Shown here one piece after another: positions 1 to 7,685 of a DNA stretch of 64,000 bases. Origin of the DNA: an uncultured Aquimarina sp. GTDB taxonomy: Bacteria > Bacteroidota > Bacteroidia > Flavobacteriales > Flavobacteriaceae. Position numbers and translations under genes: made by a program. The DNA is taken from NCBI GenBank assembly GCA_947501475.1, contig CANMWA010000010.1:124001-188000 (forward strand), in the 5' to 3' direction. Each line of letters opens with the position of its first letter. The first letter of the stretch is position 1. The notes beneath the pieces were generated by a model. That model did no database searches, had not been told where the DNA came from, and saw nothing but the letters and a program-made list of their open reading frames with translations.

Positions 1-1667
1 TAGGATTCTCTGCAATAGTATTGTCTTTTTTATCTATTGTAAATCCTAATTTACTTAAGCAGACTATTGATAAGACGATCATGCCCAAAAATGATGAGCT
101 TTTGGTATATTTTATCTGTTTGATGATTGGTGTGCTTATTCTTGAGGTGGTTACTCAATTTCTGTTTATTTATTTTGCTAATTGGTTAGGGCAACAAGTA
201 ATTCGTGATATTAGAGTTAAGTTGTTTGGTCATATGCTTGGCTTTAAAAAACAATATTATGATCAATCTGCAGTAGGTAGATTGGTGACTAGGGCTGTTA
301 GTGATATTGAAACTATTGCTAGTATATTTAGTCAAGGTTTGTTTATGATTATTAGTGATTTACTTAAGATGATAGCTGTTTTGGGGTATATGTTATATCA
401 AAGTTGGCAGCTCACAGTATTGGTTTTTATAGTATTGCCTTTGATCCTATACGCGACTCGGGTTTTTCAGAAGAAAATGAAAGCTGCTTTTGAAGAAGTA
501 CGAACCCAGGTTTCTAACCTCAATTCGTTTGTGCAAGAACGAATAACCGGAATGAAAATCGTTCAGCTTTTCACTAGAGAAGAAACCGAATACGATAATT
601 TTAAAGAGATTAATGAGAAGCATAAAAAAGGATGGATTAAAACAGTATGGTATAACTCAATATTTTTTCCAATCGCAGAGATGTCAAGTTCTATTACAAT
701 AGGATTGATTGTTTGGTTTGGAGGTTTAAAAGCTGCTCAGGTAGATGGTATGACCCTTGGTCTTGTGGTAGAATTCATCCAGTTATCTCAAATTTTATTC
801 AGACCATTACGACAAATTGCAGATAAGTTTAACACCTTGCAAATGGGAATGGTAGCTGCAAACAGGGTGTTTGCTGTTTTGGATACAGATTCTAAAATTG
901 AAGATAATGGTGAGTTAGTCTTAGATAACGTAAAAGGTAAAATCAATTTAGATAATGTAGTGTTTAGTTATATTGAAGGAGAGCAAGTTTTGAAAGGAGT
1001 TTCCCTTGCTGTAAATGAAGGAGAAACCATTGCAATTGTTGGAGCTACTGGAGCTGGTAAGTCTACTATTATTAATTTGTTGAGTAGATTCTATGAGATC
1101 GATAGCGGTACTATTTCTATTGATGATAAAAATATAGAGAATATACAATTAAGATCGCTGAGGGAACATATTGCTGTTGTATTGCAAGATGTATTTTTAT
1201 TTGCAGACACTATATTAAATAATATAACACTTAGTAATTCTGATATATCAGAAGAACAGGTTCAAAAAGCAGCAAAAGAGATAGGTATTCATGATTTTAT
1301 TATGAGCCTTCCTGGAGGGTATCATTATAATGTTAAAGAAAGAGGAGCAATGCTTTCTTCTGGACAACGGCAGCTATTATCTTTTTTAAGAGCTTTTGTG
1401 ACCAACCCAGGGGTTTTGATTTTAGATGAGGCTACTTCTTCTATTGATTCTCATAGTGAACAATTGATCCAGGATGCTACTAACAAAATTACACAAGGAC
1501 GAACATCTATCGTTATAGCGCACCGATTAGCTACTATTAAAAATGCAGATAAGATTATCGTTATGGATCAAGGTACAATAGTAGAAGAGGGTAATCATAA
1601 TGAATTACTGAAAATCACAGATGGATATTATAGAAATTTATACGAAGTGCAATTTGCAGAAGTATAA
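1..1667 (+). CDS. ABC transporter, MsbA/lipid-exporter type (5' end outside window)
   Basis: This is a fused membrane-plus-ATPase ABC exporter half-transporter that would act as a homodimer in the inner membrane. The reading frame is open to the left edge (codons from base 3), so the true start is missing; a TTG at 21 is only an internal codon. The visible protein has an ABC_membrane domain with several transmembrane helices over about residues 1-300, then a nucleotide-binding domain with Walker A (GATGAGKST), a signature reading LSSGQ, Walker B (VLILDE) and the H-loop (IVIAHRLAT). All ATPase residues look intact. The substrate cannot be told; lipid or drug export is the family default. The next gene is convergent and 17 bases away. 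Confidence 0.9.
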   Translation, partial: GFSAIVLSFLSIVNPNLLKQTIDKTIMPKNDELLVYFICLMIGVLILEVVTQFLFIYFANWLGQQVIRDIRVKLFGHMLGFKKQYYDQSAVGRLVTRAVSDIETIASIFSQGLFMIISDLLKMIAVLGYMLYQSWQLTVLVFIVLPLILYATRVFQKKMKAAFEEVRTQVSNLNSFVQERITGMKIVQLFTREETEYDNFKEINEKHKKGWIKTVWYNSIFFPIAEMSSSITIGLIVWFGGLKAAQVDGMTLGLVVEFIQLSQILFRPLRQIADKFNTLQMGMVAANRVFAVLDTDSKIEDNGELVLDNVKGKINLDNVVFSYIEGEQVLKGVSLAVNEGETIAIVGATGAGKSTIINLLSRFYEIDSGTISIDDKNIENIQLRSLREHIAVVLQDVFLFADTILNNITLSNSDISEEQVQKAAKEIGIHDFIMSLPGGYHYNVKERGAMLSSGQRQLLSFLRAFVTNPGVLILDEATSSIDSHSEQLIQDATNKITQGRTSIVIAHRLATIKNADKIIVMDQGTIVEEGNHNELLKITDGYYRNLYEVQFAEV

Positions 1668-1684
1668 CTTTAATTCTATAGTCC

Positions 1685-2464
1685 TTAAAATATTTTTATT
1701 TCAGCTATTTTGGCTAAATAGCCTATTATCACGGGTATTGTAAATAGGATTAAAAGGATTATAAAAAACAATAAAGTTTTAATTAAGATTTTTTTCAAAC
1801 TGATATTGTACAATCTCTTTAAAGCATAACCTATATATAAAAAATACAAAACAAACGGAAAGAATGCTACAGTAAAATAACTACTGCTTAAGAAAATTAC
1901 TGGTATTAGTAATATAGCAGTTAAACCAACTATATGCGAATAAGAATATAGGTAGATCACAAAATGTTCTGTTAGATTGTATTTTTTATAATTGAGAAAT
2001 ACTAATCTAGATATTATAGCCAATAGTGGAATCAATAAAAAACTTAATACAGATTGGTATTGATAGCTTACATTGAGACTATCTAACTGTGCATCGATTT
2101 GTTCCTTTGAGAGGAGAGAACTCATCGAATTAACCAAAAGTTCATTTAAACGATCTTTTACAACGAATCCATAAATACCAGTTATGGTAACAGAGATAGC
2201 GAAGTAGCTGAAAGGATTTACATATCGTTTTCTAAGCCCATGGATATAACCATCAATTACTTCCTCAGGTTTTGTGAATAAATGTATAAATGTTCTGATA
2301 AAAGAATTGTCAAGGTTAAGAAAACGGTCAGCAAAGTCTGTGATTAAATTCTTAAATGTAATTCGTTTGGTTATTTTTTTAGCACCACAATCTGGGCAAA
2401 AATTATAAGCTTTTATTTGTTGTCCACAGTTTTTGCAATTGGAAATTGTAATCAAATCACTCAT
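1685..2464 (-). CDS. DUF3667 family zinc-ribbon membrane protein
   Basis: A 259-residue protein with an N-terminal zinc ribbon (two CxxC pairs, CKNC and CPDC, within residues 9-27) followed by a cytosolic stretch and about five hydrophobic helices in the C-terminal 180 residues. This layout, together with a conserved segment around RKRYVNPFSYF, fits the DUF3667 family of Bacteroidota. Its function is unknown. Its ATG overlaps the stop of the upstream cdaA by one base (TAATG), so the two are probably translationally coupled. A link to cyclic-di-AMP signalling is possible but is only inferred from the coupling. Confidence 0.8.
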   Translation of the reverse strand: MSDLITISNCKNCGQQIKAYNFCPDCGAKKITKRITFKNLITDFADRFLNLDNSFIRTFIHLFTKPEEVIDGYIHGLRKRYVNPFSYFAISVTITGIYGFVVKDRLNELLVNSMSSLLSKEQIDAQLDSLNVSYQYQSVLSFLLIPLLAIISRLVFLNYKKYNLTEHFVIYLYSYSHIVGLTAILLIPVIFLSSSYFTVAFFPFVLYFLYIGYALKRLYNISLKKILIKTLLFFIILLILFTIPVIIGYLAKIAEIKIF

Positions 2465-3240
2465 TAAACTAGATCTCGTTTTATTTTTTCAATTAATTCT
2501 TCTTCTGTCTTATAAATTACAAACTCGCCATTTTTTATATAAGATAATTTACCAGTTTCTTCACTTACTGCTAAGACAAGGGCATCAGTTTTTTCGGTAA
2601 TACCAACAGCAGCTCTATGACGAAGCCCAAACCGTAAAGGTATATTGGTGTCACTGGTAACAGGTAAAATTACACGAGTAGCTACAATGTGATTATCTTC
2701 AATAATCATTGCGCCATCATGAAGTGGGCTGTTTTTATAAAATACACTTTCTAGAATAGGAGTATTGACTACCATATCCATACTGTCCCCAGAGGTTTTA
2801 ACAAAATCTAGCGAAGTATTTCTTTTAATTACGATCAAAGCTCCTGTTTTTGTTTTTCCCATGTTGTTACATGCGTCTATAATAGCCTTTACATTAGTTA
2901 CACTATCTTCTGGAGTATCTCGAATAAATTTTAATTGACGTAAAAATTTGCGTCTTCTACCAAAATTTGTAGAACCTATCATTAAAAGAAATTTTCGAAT
3001 TTCTTGTTGAAAAACTACGATAAGAGCAAACATACCTACACCTATAAATTCGCCAAGTACACTACTAAGCATCTCCATCGCTAAAAATTGCGTGAGTTTC
3101 CAAACCAAATAAATAATTACAATACCAATAAAGATATTTATAGCCGCAGTACCTCTTACTAGTTTGTAGATATAGTATAGTAAAAGAGCAACTAGTACAA
3201 TATCGAGTACGTCAAGTATTCTAAGATTAATTAAATCCAA
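2464..3240 (-). CDS. cdaA: diadenylate cyclase CdaA
   Basis: Condenses two ATP molecules to cyclic di-AMP, the second messenger for potassium and turgor control. The 258-residue protein has three predicted N-terminal membrane helices (about residues 10-80) followed by a DisA_N cyclase domain. The two catalytic motifs are plain: DGAMII around residue 175 and RHRAAVG near 207. Length and architecture match CdaA (YbbP) rather than DisA. It leads a two-gene operon with the DUF3667 protein. folP lies upstream on the same strand, about 96 bases away, with room for a promoter between them. Confidence 0.93.
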   Translation of the reverse strand: MDLINLRILDVLDIVLVALLLYYIYKLVRGTAAINIFIGIVIIYLVWKLTQFLAMEMLSSVLGEFIGVGMFALIVVFQQEIRKFLLMIGSTNFGRRRKFLRQLKFIRDTPEDSVTNVKAIIDACNNMGKTKTGALIVIKRNTSLDFVKTSGDSMDMVVNTPILESVFYKNSPLHDGAMIIEDNHIVATRVILPVTSDTNIPLRFGLRHRAAVGITEKTDALVLAVSEETGKLSYIKNGEFVIYKTEEELIEKIKRDLV

Positions 3241-3336
3241 ATTTCGGGTGTTTCTGTAAAAATAGAAAAATTAGTGAAACTTAGATTTGAAAAGCTTAAA
3301 AAGCGTATTCAAATAAAAAAATAGTATCGACGCAAA

Positions 3337-4173
3337 TTAATTTAATTCACTTTCTTTAATTCGATTTACTAATGTAATACACTCTATAGCTTCTTTTACA
3401 TCATGTACTCTTAAGATAGATGCGCCGTTAAGTAAAGCAATAGTATTTAGGCTAGAAGTTCCATTTAAAGCAACAGATGGAAGAATATTAAGAGTTTTGT
3501 AGATCATTGACTTTCTGGATAATCCGACCAGAATAGGTAAGTTGTGTATTTTTAAAAGATCTAAGTGTTTTAATAGCTTAAAATTTTGATTTGTGTTTTT
3601 AGCAAATCCAAATCCAGGATCAATGATGATATCATCAATACCCTTTTTTCTTGCCTCAGTAATCCTTTTGGCAAAGTATGAGTTTACTTCAAGAATAAGA
3701 TCGTCATACTGGTCTAATGATTTCATTGTTTTAGGAGTTCCTTTCATGTGCATCATGATGTATGGCACCTTTAATTCTCCTACTGTACTAATCATATTTG
3801 TATCTAAGTTTCCGGCAGAAATATCGTTTATCATTGCAGCACCTGCTTTTATGCATTTTTTTGCAATCGAACTTCTAAAAGTATCTATGGATAATAAAAT
3901 TTCAGGAAATTTTTTGAGTAGCAATGCTACAACAGGTAAAATTCTTTTTTCTTCTTCTTCAATAGAGATATCATCTGCATCTGGTCTAGAAGAATAAGCG
4001 CCAATATCTATAAAAGTAGCACCTTCGACAAGCATTTTTTCTACTTGATTTACAATATCAGCTTCACTTGTATAGGTGCCTCCATCATAAAAAGAATCTG
4101 GAGTAAGGTTAAGAATACCCATTACTTTTGGAGTAGAAAGATCGACTAGAGTGCCTTTACAGTTAATTGTCAT
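3337..4173 (-). CDS. folP: dihydropteroate synthase
   Basis: Joins 6-hydroxymethyl-7,8-dihydropterin pyrophosphate to p-aminobenzoate in folate synthesis and is the sulfonamide target; cytoplasmic TIM barrel. The 278-residue protein shows the N-terminal signature MGILNLTPDSFYDGG, the second signature (FIDIGAYSSRPDA), DTFRSSIAKK and the C-terminal RVHDVKEA motif. Length is normal for the family. It is divergent from the DUF1599 gene across a 70-base gap that must hold both promoters. The folP / DUF1599 pairing is common in flavobacteria. Confidence 0.95.
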   Translation of the reverse strand: MTINCKGTLVDLSTPKVMGILNLTPDSFYDGGTYTSEADIVNQVEKMLVEGATFIDIGAYSSRPDADDISIEEEEKRILPVVALLLKKFPEILLSIDTFRSSIAKKCIKAGAAMINDISAGNLDTNMISTVGELKVPYIMMHMKGTPKTMKSLDQYDDLILEVNSYFAKRITEARKKGIDDIIIDPGFGFAKNTNQNFKLLKHLDLLKIHNLPILVGLSRKSMIYKTLNILPSVALNGTSSLNTIALLNGASILRVHDVKEAIECITLVNRIKESELN

Positions 4174-4243
4174 TATTTATTTTTAGATTCAATTTTTTTA
4201 ATTCCCATATTAAAGCGAAATTTACACAAAATTCAACAGTTAT

Positions 4244-4786
4244 ATGCAAGATACGTCTACACAATATGACGCGGTGATTATAAAATGTCGCGACCTATTT
4301 GTAAAAAAAATGAAAGATTACGGAAGCGCATGGCGAATACTTAGACTTCCTTCTTTAACAGATCAAATTTTTATTAAAGCGCAACGTATACGTAGTTTGC
4401 AAGAGAATGAAGTACGTAAAGTAGATGAAGGAGAAGCTTCAGAGTTTATTGGGATTATTAATTATAGTATCATGGCTTTGATACAAATAGAAAATGGGAT
4501 TGCCGAACAACCTGATTTATCTCCAGAAAAAGCTGCAGAATTATATAGTAAACACATTAATATTACAAAGACATTAATGATGAACAAAAATCACGATTAT
4601 GGTGAAGCATGGCGTGATATGAGAGTAAGCTCTCTTACAGATTTAATTATTCAAAAATTACTTCGGGTAAAGCAAATTGAGGATAATAAAGGAAAAACTT
4701 TGGTAAGCGAAGGTATTGATGCAAACTACCAGGATATGATTAATTATGCTGTATTTGCAATGATTCATTTGGGAGAAGCTAAGTAA
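4244..4786 (+). CDS. DUF1599 domain-containing protein
   Basis: A 180-residue soluble protein built from two similar halves: KMKDYGSAWRILRLPSLTD near residue 25 and KNHDYGEAWRDMRVSSLTD near residue 110, each followed by a helix with a K-R-x-Q-E/D-like motif. This internal duplication of a DYGxAWR motif is typical of DUF1599, a Bacteroidota family of unknown biochemical role; I make no functional claim beyond the family. It is divergent from folP and points away from it. The next gene on the right belongs to the convergent RiPP cassette, 19 bases after its stop. Confidence 0.85.
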   Translation: MQDTSTQYDAVIIKCRDLFVKKMKDYGSAWRILRLPSLTDQIFIKAQRIRSLQENEVRKVDEGEASEFIGIINYSIMALIQIENGIAEQPDLSPEKAAELYSKHINITKTLMMNKNHDYGEAWRDMRVSSLTDLIIQKLLRVKQIEDNKGKTLVSEGIDANYQDMINYAVFAMIHLGEAK

Positions 4787-4805
4787 GTTATCTAAGCTAT
4801 AGTGC

Positions 4806-5819
4806 TTAATTTGTCCATGTGTTAGTGTATGGGTCATATGAACATTTTTTTTCATAATGCCATTCCTGGTTTTCATGTATTGGAGTTCTGGTATCTACAC
4901 ACATATGCCTAAATTCACAATCTTTACATGTTTTGATACTATCTTTATTGACGTTCCAATATTTTCTAAAACCTTCATCATTAATGATCTCTTTGATCTT
5001 AGTAGAGGTTATATTTCCAAATATTTTAGTGTCCTTTTGGTCAAGAGTACGTTTTATATTGTCTTTTTCATCGATTATTAATTTTCTGTTGAAGAAAGAA
5101 TTGTACCCTAAAGATTCATTAAAAAGTGTCATGTTTACTCTAAAATAACTAGGATCGGGAGAAGAATTGGTTATGATGTCTTCTTTTGAGTTTTTAAGTA
5201 TTAAAATATCAAGTTCTTCTTTGTTAATAATTTCATTATGGTCTGCATTATAAAAATAAACCCTTTTTAATCTTTTATTTTGTTTATTTAGCTCAATTAT
5301 GTTTTGTATGTCATCATTATTTTTCCAGGGTATTGTAACATCGATAGCCTGCAGGATTGATTTGTTGGTATGGTCTATCAGGCTTTTTAGAATTTCAATA
5401 TTTATATCTTCGGTAATTATTAATTGTATGTGTTTGCAACCTAATTCTTCAAGTTGATTGATAATAGTTTTAAAATCAAAATTAGATTTTTGATCTCTAA
5501 TAAGGATTGCATTAGTAATATGATCGGGCGATAGATATTTGTGAGTTAGTTTTGGAAATCTTTTTAATTCCTTTTTATCACATAGGTAAATAAATTCTGA
5601 GGTAAGTAAAAATTCTAAATATTCAATAATTACAGGATGATTGTCGTGTTGTTCTATAATATCACTGATTTTTTTTCCTTCATCTGTGACCAATAATTCG
5701 TATAATGCATTCGGGATAAGTTGATACGTATTTCTTCCTAAATCATAAATACAACTTCTTGAAGCTCCCTTTACAGGGATGCAATCTGAAAAAAGTTTTA
5801 AATATTTGCTATTATCCAT
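4806..5819 (-). CDS. gwsS: SPASM-domain peptide maturase of a grasp-with-spasm RiPP system
   Basis: Predicted to take part in maturing the GG-leader peptides encoded upstream. I place the start at the ATG at 5819 rather than at a longer in-frame ATG at 5891, because family members begin with a short segment like MDNSKYLKLFSDCIPVKGA and this start overlaps the preceding gene by only 8 bases. The 337-residue protein ends in a SPASM-like cysteine cluster (C298, C301, C307, C326) for an auxiliary iron-sulfur centre. The CxxxCxxC triad that binds the radical-SAM cluster is absent from the barrel region, so it may be a binding or partner protein rather than an active radical-SAM enzyme. It is the last gene of the cassette and converges on the DUF1599 gene. 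Confidence 0.8.
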   Translation of the reverse strand: MDNSKYLKLFSDCIPVKGASRSCIYDLGRNTYQLIPNALYELLVTDEGKKISDIIEQHDNHPVIIEYLEFLLTSEFIYLCDKKELKRFPKLTHKYLSPDHITNAILIRDQKSNFDFKTIINQLEELGCKHIQLIITEDINIEILKSLIDHTNKSILQAIDVTIPWKNNDDIQNIIELNKQNKRLKRVYFYNADHNEIINKEELDILILKNSKEDIITNSSPDPSYFRVNMTLFNESLGYNSFFNRKLIIDEKDNIKRTLDQKDTKIFGNITSTKIKEIINDEGFRKYWNVNKDSIKTCKDCEFRHMCVDTRTPIHENQEWHYEKKCSYDPYTNTWTN

Positions 5820-6030
5820 CAAGGTTAAATTTTCTAAAATTGAATAATGTTGAGATGGGTTTGTGAAAATCTGATGTGTCGATATGCCCATTGTGCATAG
5901 CCGAATACTCTTTTGAACCCATTGAGCTTTGTTCTTTCATTTCCCAGAACTTTGCATGAATAGGTAATTCGTTGTTTGCTTTTTTAAGTTCGATACTATG
6001 CTCTATGTCTTTTTTAGATATTTTACTCAT
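5812..6030 (-). CDS. small protein of unknown function inside the RiPP cassette
   Basis: A 72-residue protein starting at the ATG at 6030, four bases before the stop of the ATP-grasp gene; a TTG at 6033 is the alternative. Its stop overlaps the SPASM gene start by 8 bases, so it is locked between the two maturase genes by overlaps on both sides, which argues that it is real and co-translated. The sequence is charged and histidine-rich, with no signal peptide, membrane helix or GG-leader. I do not recognise a family. It could be a leader-recognition or carrier component, or a third modified peptide; this is inference from position only. Confidence 0.65.
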   Translation of the reverse strand: MSKISKKDIEHSIELKKANNELPIHAKFWEMKEQSSMGSKEYSAMHNGHIDTSDFHKPISTLFNFRKFNLDG

Positions 6031-6967
6031 CAATCAATTCTTTTGCGATTATTTGTTCTAAATAATAGTTTCCTGGATATGACACCTGTCGAAACTGCCC
6101 TATGGGGTTAACCTCAAGAAAGTAATAGTCATCATTTTTTGAAACCATAATGTCAATTGATCCAGAATTGAGATCTAATATGCTCATTAGTTTTTTGAGT
6201 TTTTTCTGTATCTTTTTTGGAAGCTTAAAAGGAACAACTCTATTGGGTTTATTAGTATCGTAGTTTCTAAAATCTACTTTAGTTTTTTTATTTTGTTGAG
6301 AAAAGATTGCGGTTGAGTAGAACTGTTCTTTAATGTAGAATATTCTTAATTCATATTTTTTTTCAATGTGTTCTTGTATCAAAGAAGGGAAAAATGAATC
6401 TTGTATTTCTTCTTTGTCTATTGTCTTAGTTAGTGTGCCAACTGCGTATTTGTCGATGTTAAAAAAACCGTTTGATATAGCTTTTGTGATCGTTTTTTTG
6501 GCATTGATGTTTGAATATTGGCTCTTGCTGCTTGATATAAGTGTTTCTGGGATTTTTAATCCGCATTGTTTGGCAGTTAAAAGATTGTAGAGCTTGTTTG
6601 TGTCATTATGCTGAATGTTTCCAATAGATTTTTTGTTGTTTAATATCAAATACAAGAAATCCTTTGTAGATTTCATTTCTTGCCCTAAGTATCTATTAAG
6701 ATATAAATCAACATGATTGTTGTTTTTTAAAGAAGCTTCAAAATTAAATTCACCTCGACGATACCAATACGATGTAATTTCGCTGGTTTTGATTTCTTTA
6801 CCATTAACCCCAAGAATGTATTCAAAATCTGTATTAGAAATAGTAATACTCTTAATAGAGATAGAATCTTCTGGATTTATCCTGATGAAAGGTTTGTTAT
6901 AAAATTGTAACCAATCAATGACTCTATTGGTGGCTAGATCATCTTGAGTAGAGAGTATGAGTATCAT
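6023..6967 (-). CDS. gwsG: ATP-grasp peptide maturase (grasp-with-spasm system)
   Basis: A member of the ATP-grasp ligases that install side-chain ester or amide bonds in graspetide-type RiPPs. The 314-residue protein has the family's N-terminal region with SYWYRRGEF (residues 66-74), the ATP-grasp core with YELRIFYI (205-212) and SIDIM with D272, and the metal-binding FLEVNP motif (283-288), followed by GQFRQVSYPGNYYLE, which is typical of this maturase clade. The catalytic acidic and asparagine residues are all present. It overlaps the 72-residue gene downstream and lies 54 bases after the precursor gene, with a hairpin between. The exact linkage made cannot be told from sequence. Confidence 0.88.
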   Translation of the reverse strand: MILILSTQDDLATNRVIDWLQFYNKPFIRINPEDSISIKSITISNTDFEYILGVNGKEIKTSEITSYWYRRGEFNFEASLKNNNHVDLYLNRYLGQEMKSTKDFLYLILNNKKSIGNIQHNDTNKLYNLLTAKQCGLKIPETLISSSKSQYSNINAKKTITKAISNGFFNIDKYAVGTLTKTIDKEEIQDSFFPSLIQEHIEKKYELRIFYIKEQFYSTAIFSQQNKKTKVDFRNYDTNKPNRVVPFKLPKKIQKKLKKLMSILDLNSGSIDIMVSKNDDYYFLEVNPIGQFRQVSYPGNYYLEQIIAKELIDE

Positions 6968-6976
6968 GTAAATAGG

Positions 6977-7011
6977 ATTGACTCCCTTATGAGTAGCATA
7001 AGAGAGTCAAT
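6977..7011 (-). promoter_or_regulatory. mRNA hairpin between precursor and maturase genes
   Basis: A stem with arms 6977-6990 and 6998-7011 (outer 8-base arm ATTGACTC pairs perfectly, one C-A mismatch, then 5 more pairs) closes a 7-base loop. It lies in the 54-base gap between the second precursor stop (7022) and the ATP-grasp start (6967). No U-run follows, so it is more likely a processing or attenuation element that lets precursor mRNA exceed maturase mRNA than a full terminator. That role is inference. Confidence 0.6.
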
Positions 7012-7021
7012 GTTAATTGAT

Positions 7022-7234
7022 TTAATATTCGTCTTCAGGATTTAGTGCTATTCTCTCTACAAGAACTAGTTCACGTCCACCAGACCCACCATGGTTCCAG
7101 TAATAATCCCAATTTCCATCACCAGAATCTTCTTTGGTTGTGTTTCCTCCAGATCCGATTACTTTTTCTAATTCATTTTTAGAAATTTCTTGATTTTGGA
7201 ATTTCGACAATCCTATTTTTTCAATTTTTTTCAT
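7022..7234 (-). CDS. RiPP precursor peptide with GG-type leader (70 residues)
   Basis: Predicted substrate of the adjacent ATP-grasp and SPASM proteins. The leader MKKIEKIGLSKF with conserved EISKNELEKVIG ends in a glycine-rich point (SGG at residues 28-30). The core carries NTTKEDSG, then DYYWNH, a glycine-rich spacer and an acidic tail ending PEDEY. Thr, Ser and Lys with Glu and Asp in the core are the kinds of residues that graspetide ligases join. It is paralogous to the shorter precursor at 7282-7458. No strong Shine-Dalgarno is visible, as usual in this phylum. Confidence 0.85.
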   Translation of the reverse strand: MKKIEKIGLSKFQNQEISKNELEKVIGSGGNTTKEDSGDGNWDYYWNHGGSGGRELVLVERIALNPEDEY

Positions 7235-7281
7235 TGTATGAAGTTTTTAAATTTTTGATAAAAATGATTCTATGCCTAACT

Positions 7282-7458
7282 TTACATAACTAAAACTAAC
7301 TCGCTTATTCCGTCATGATTCCAGTAATAGTCTGTTTTTCCTTCACCAGAGTCTTCTTTGGTTGTGTTTCCGTCACCAGCGATTACTTTTCCTAATTCAT
7401 TTTTTGAGATTTCTGCGTCTTGAAATTTTGACAAATTGATTTTTTCAATTTTTTTCAT
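7282..7458 (-). CDS. second RiPP precursor peptide (58 residues)
   Basis: A short ORF from an ATG at 7458 to TAA at 7282. The product begins MKKIEKINLSKFQ, continues with EISKNELGKVIAG and shares NTTKEDSG and DYYWNH with the next gene, so the two are tandem duplicates with about 47 bases between them. Its tail is shorter (ISELVLVM) and lacks the extended glycine and acidic segment of its paralogue. Conservation of both leader and core over neutral intergenic DNA supports it as a true gene. As the first gene of the cassette it should sit behind the cassette promoter in 7459-7600. Confidence 0.85.
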   Translation of the reverse strand: MKKIEKINLSKFQDAEISKNELGKVIAGDGNTTKEDSGEGKTDYYWNHDGISELVLVM

Positions 7459-7625
7459 TTTGATAAAATTTTTAAAGATTAATACTAAGCCATACTTGGC
7501 TATTTGGTATTTTATGTTTTGAAAAAGGAATTTGTTACCAGTTCTAAATGATTTTTTTTTTTTGAATAAGGTATTTGCAGAGTGAAGTTTTACTTAATTT
7601 TTAGTTATAAAAATCAAAATCACGT

Positions 7626-7654
7626 TTTGTAATTTGTTTTTACTGACTATCTTG
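7626..7654 (+). promoter_or_regulatory. putative Bacteroidota-type promoter for the BT_3928 gene
   Basis: TTTG (7626-7629) is followed after 18 bases by TATCTTG (7648-7654), close to the phylum's -33 TTTG and -7 TAnnTTTG elements, 32 bases before the ATG at 7686. The -7 element lacks one T of the consensus, so this is tentative. The gap 7459-7685 also serves the divergent RiPP cassette. Confidence 0.35.
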
Positions 7655-7685
7655 CCTCAAATAAGTTTAAATCAATAATTATAGT

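Noticed and set aside
5812..5891. Upstream ATG at 5891 for the SPASM gene
   Set aside because: It would overlap the 72-residue gene by about 80 bases and add 24 residues unlike the family's start. The ATG at 5819 gives the typical N-terminus.
7487..7502. AGCCA-TACT-TGGCT inverted repeat upstream of the RiPP precursors
   Set aside because: Five-base arms are common by chance; no second copy or promoter alignment supports it.
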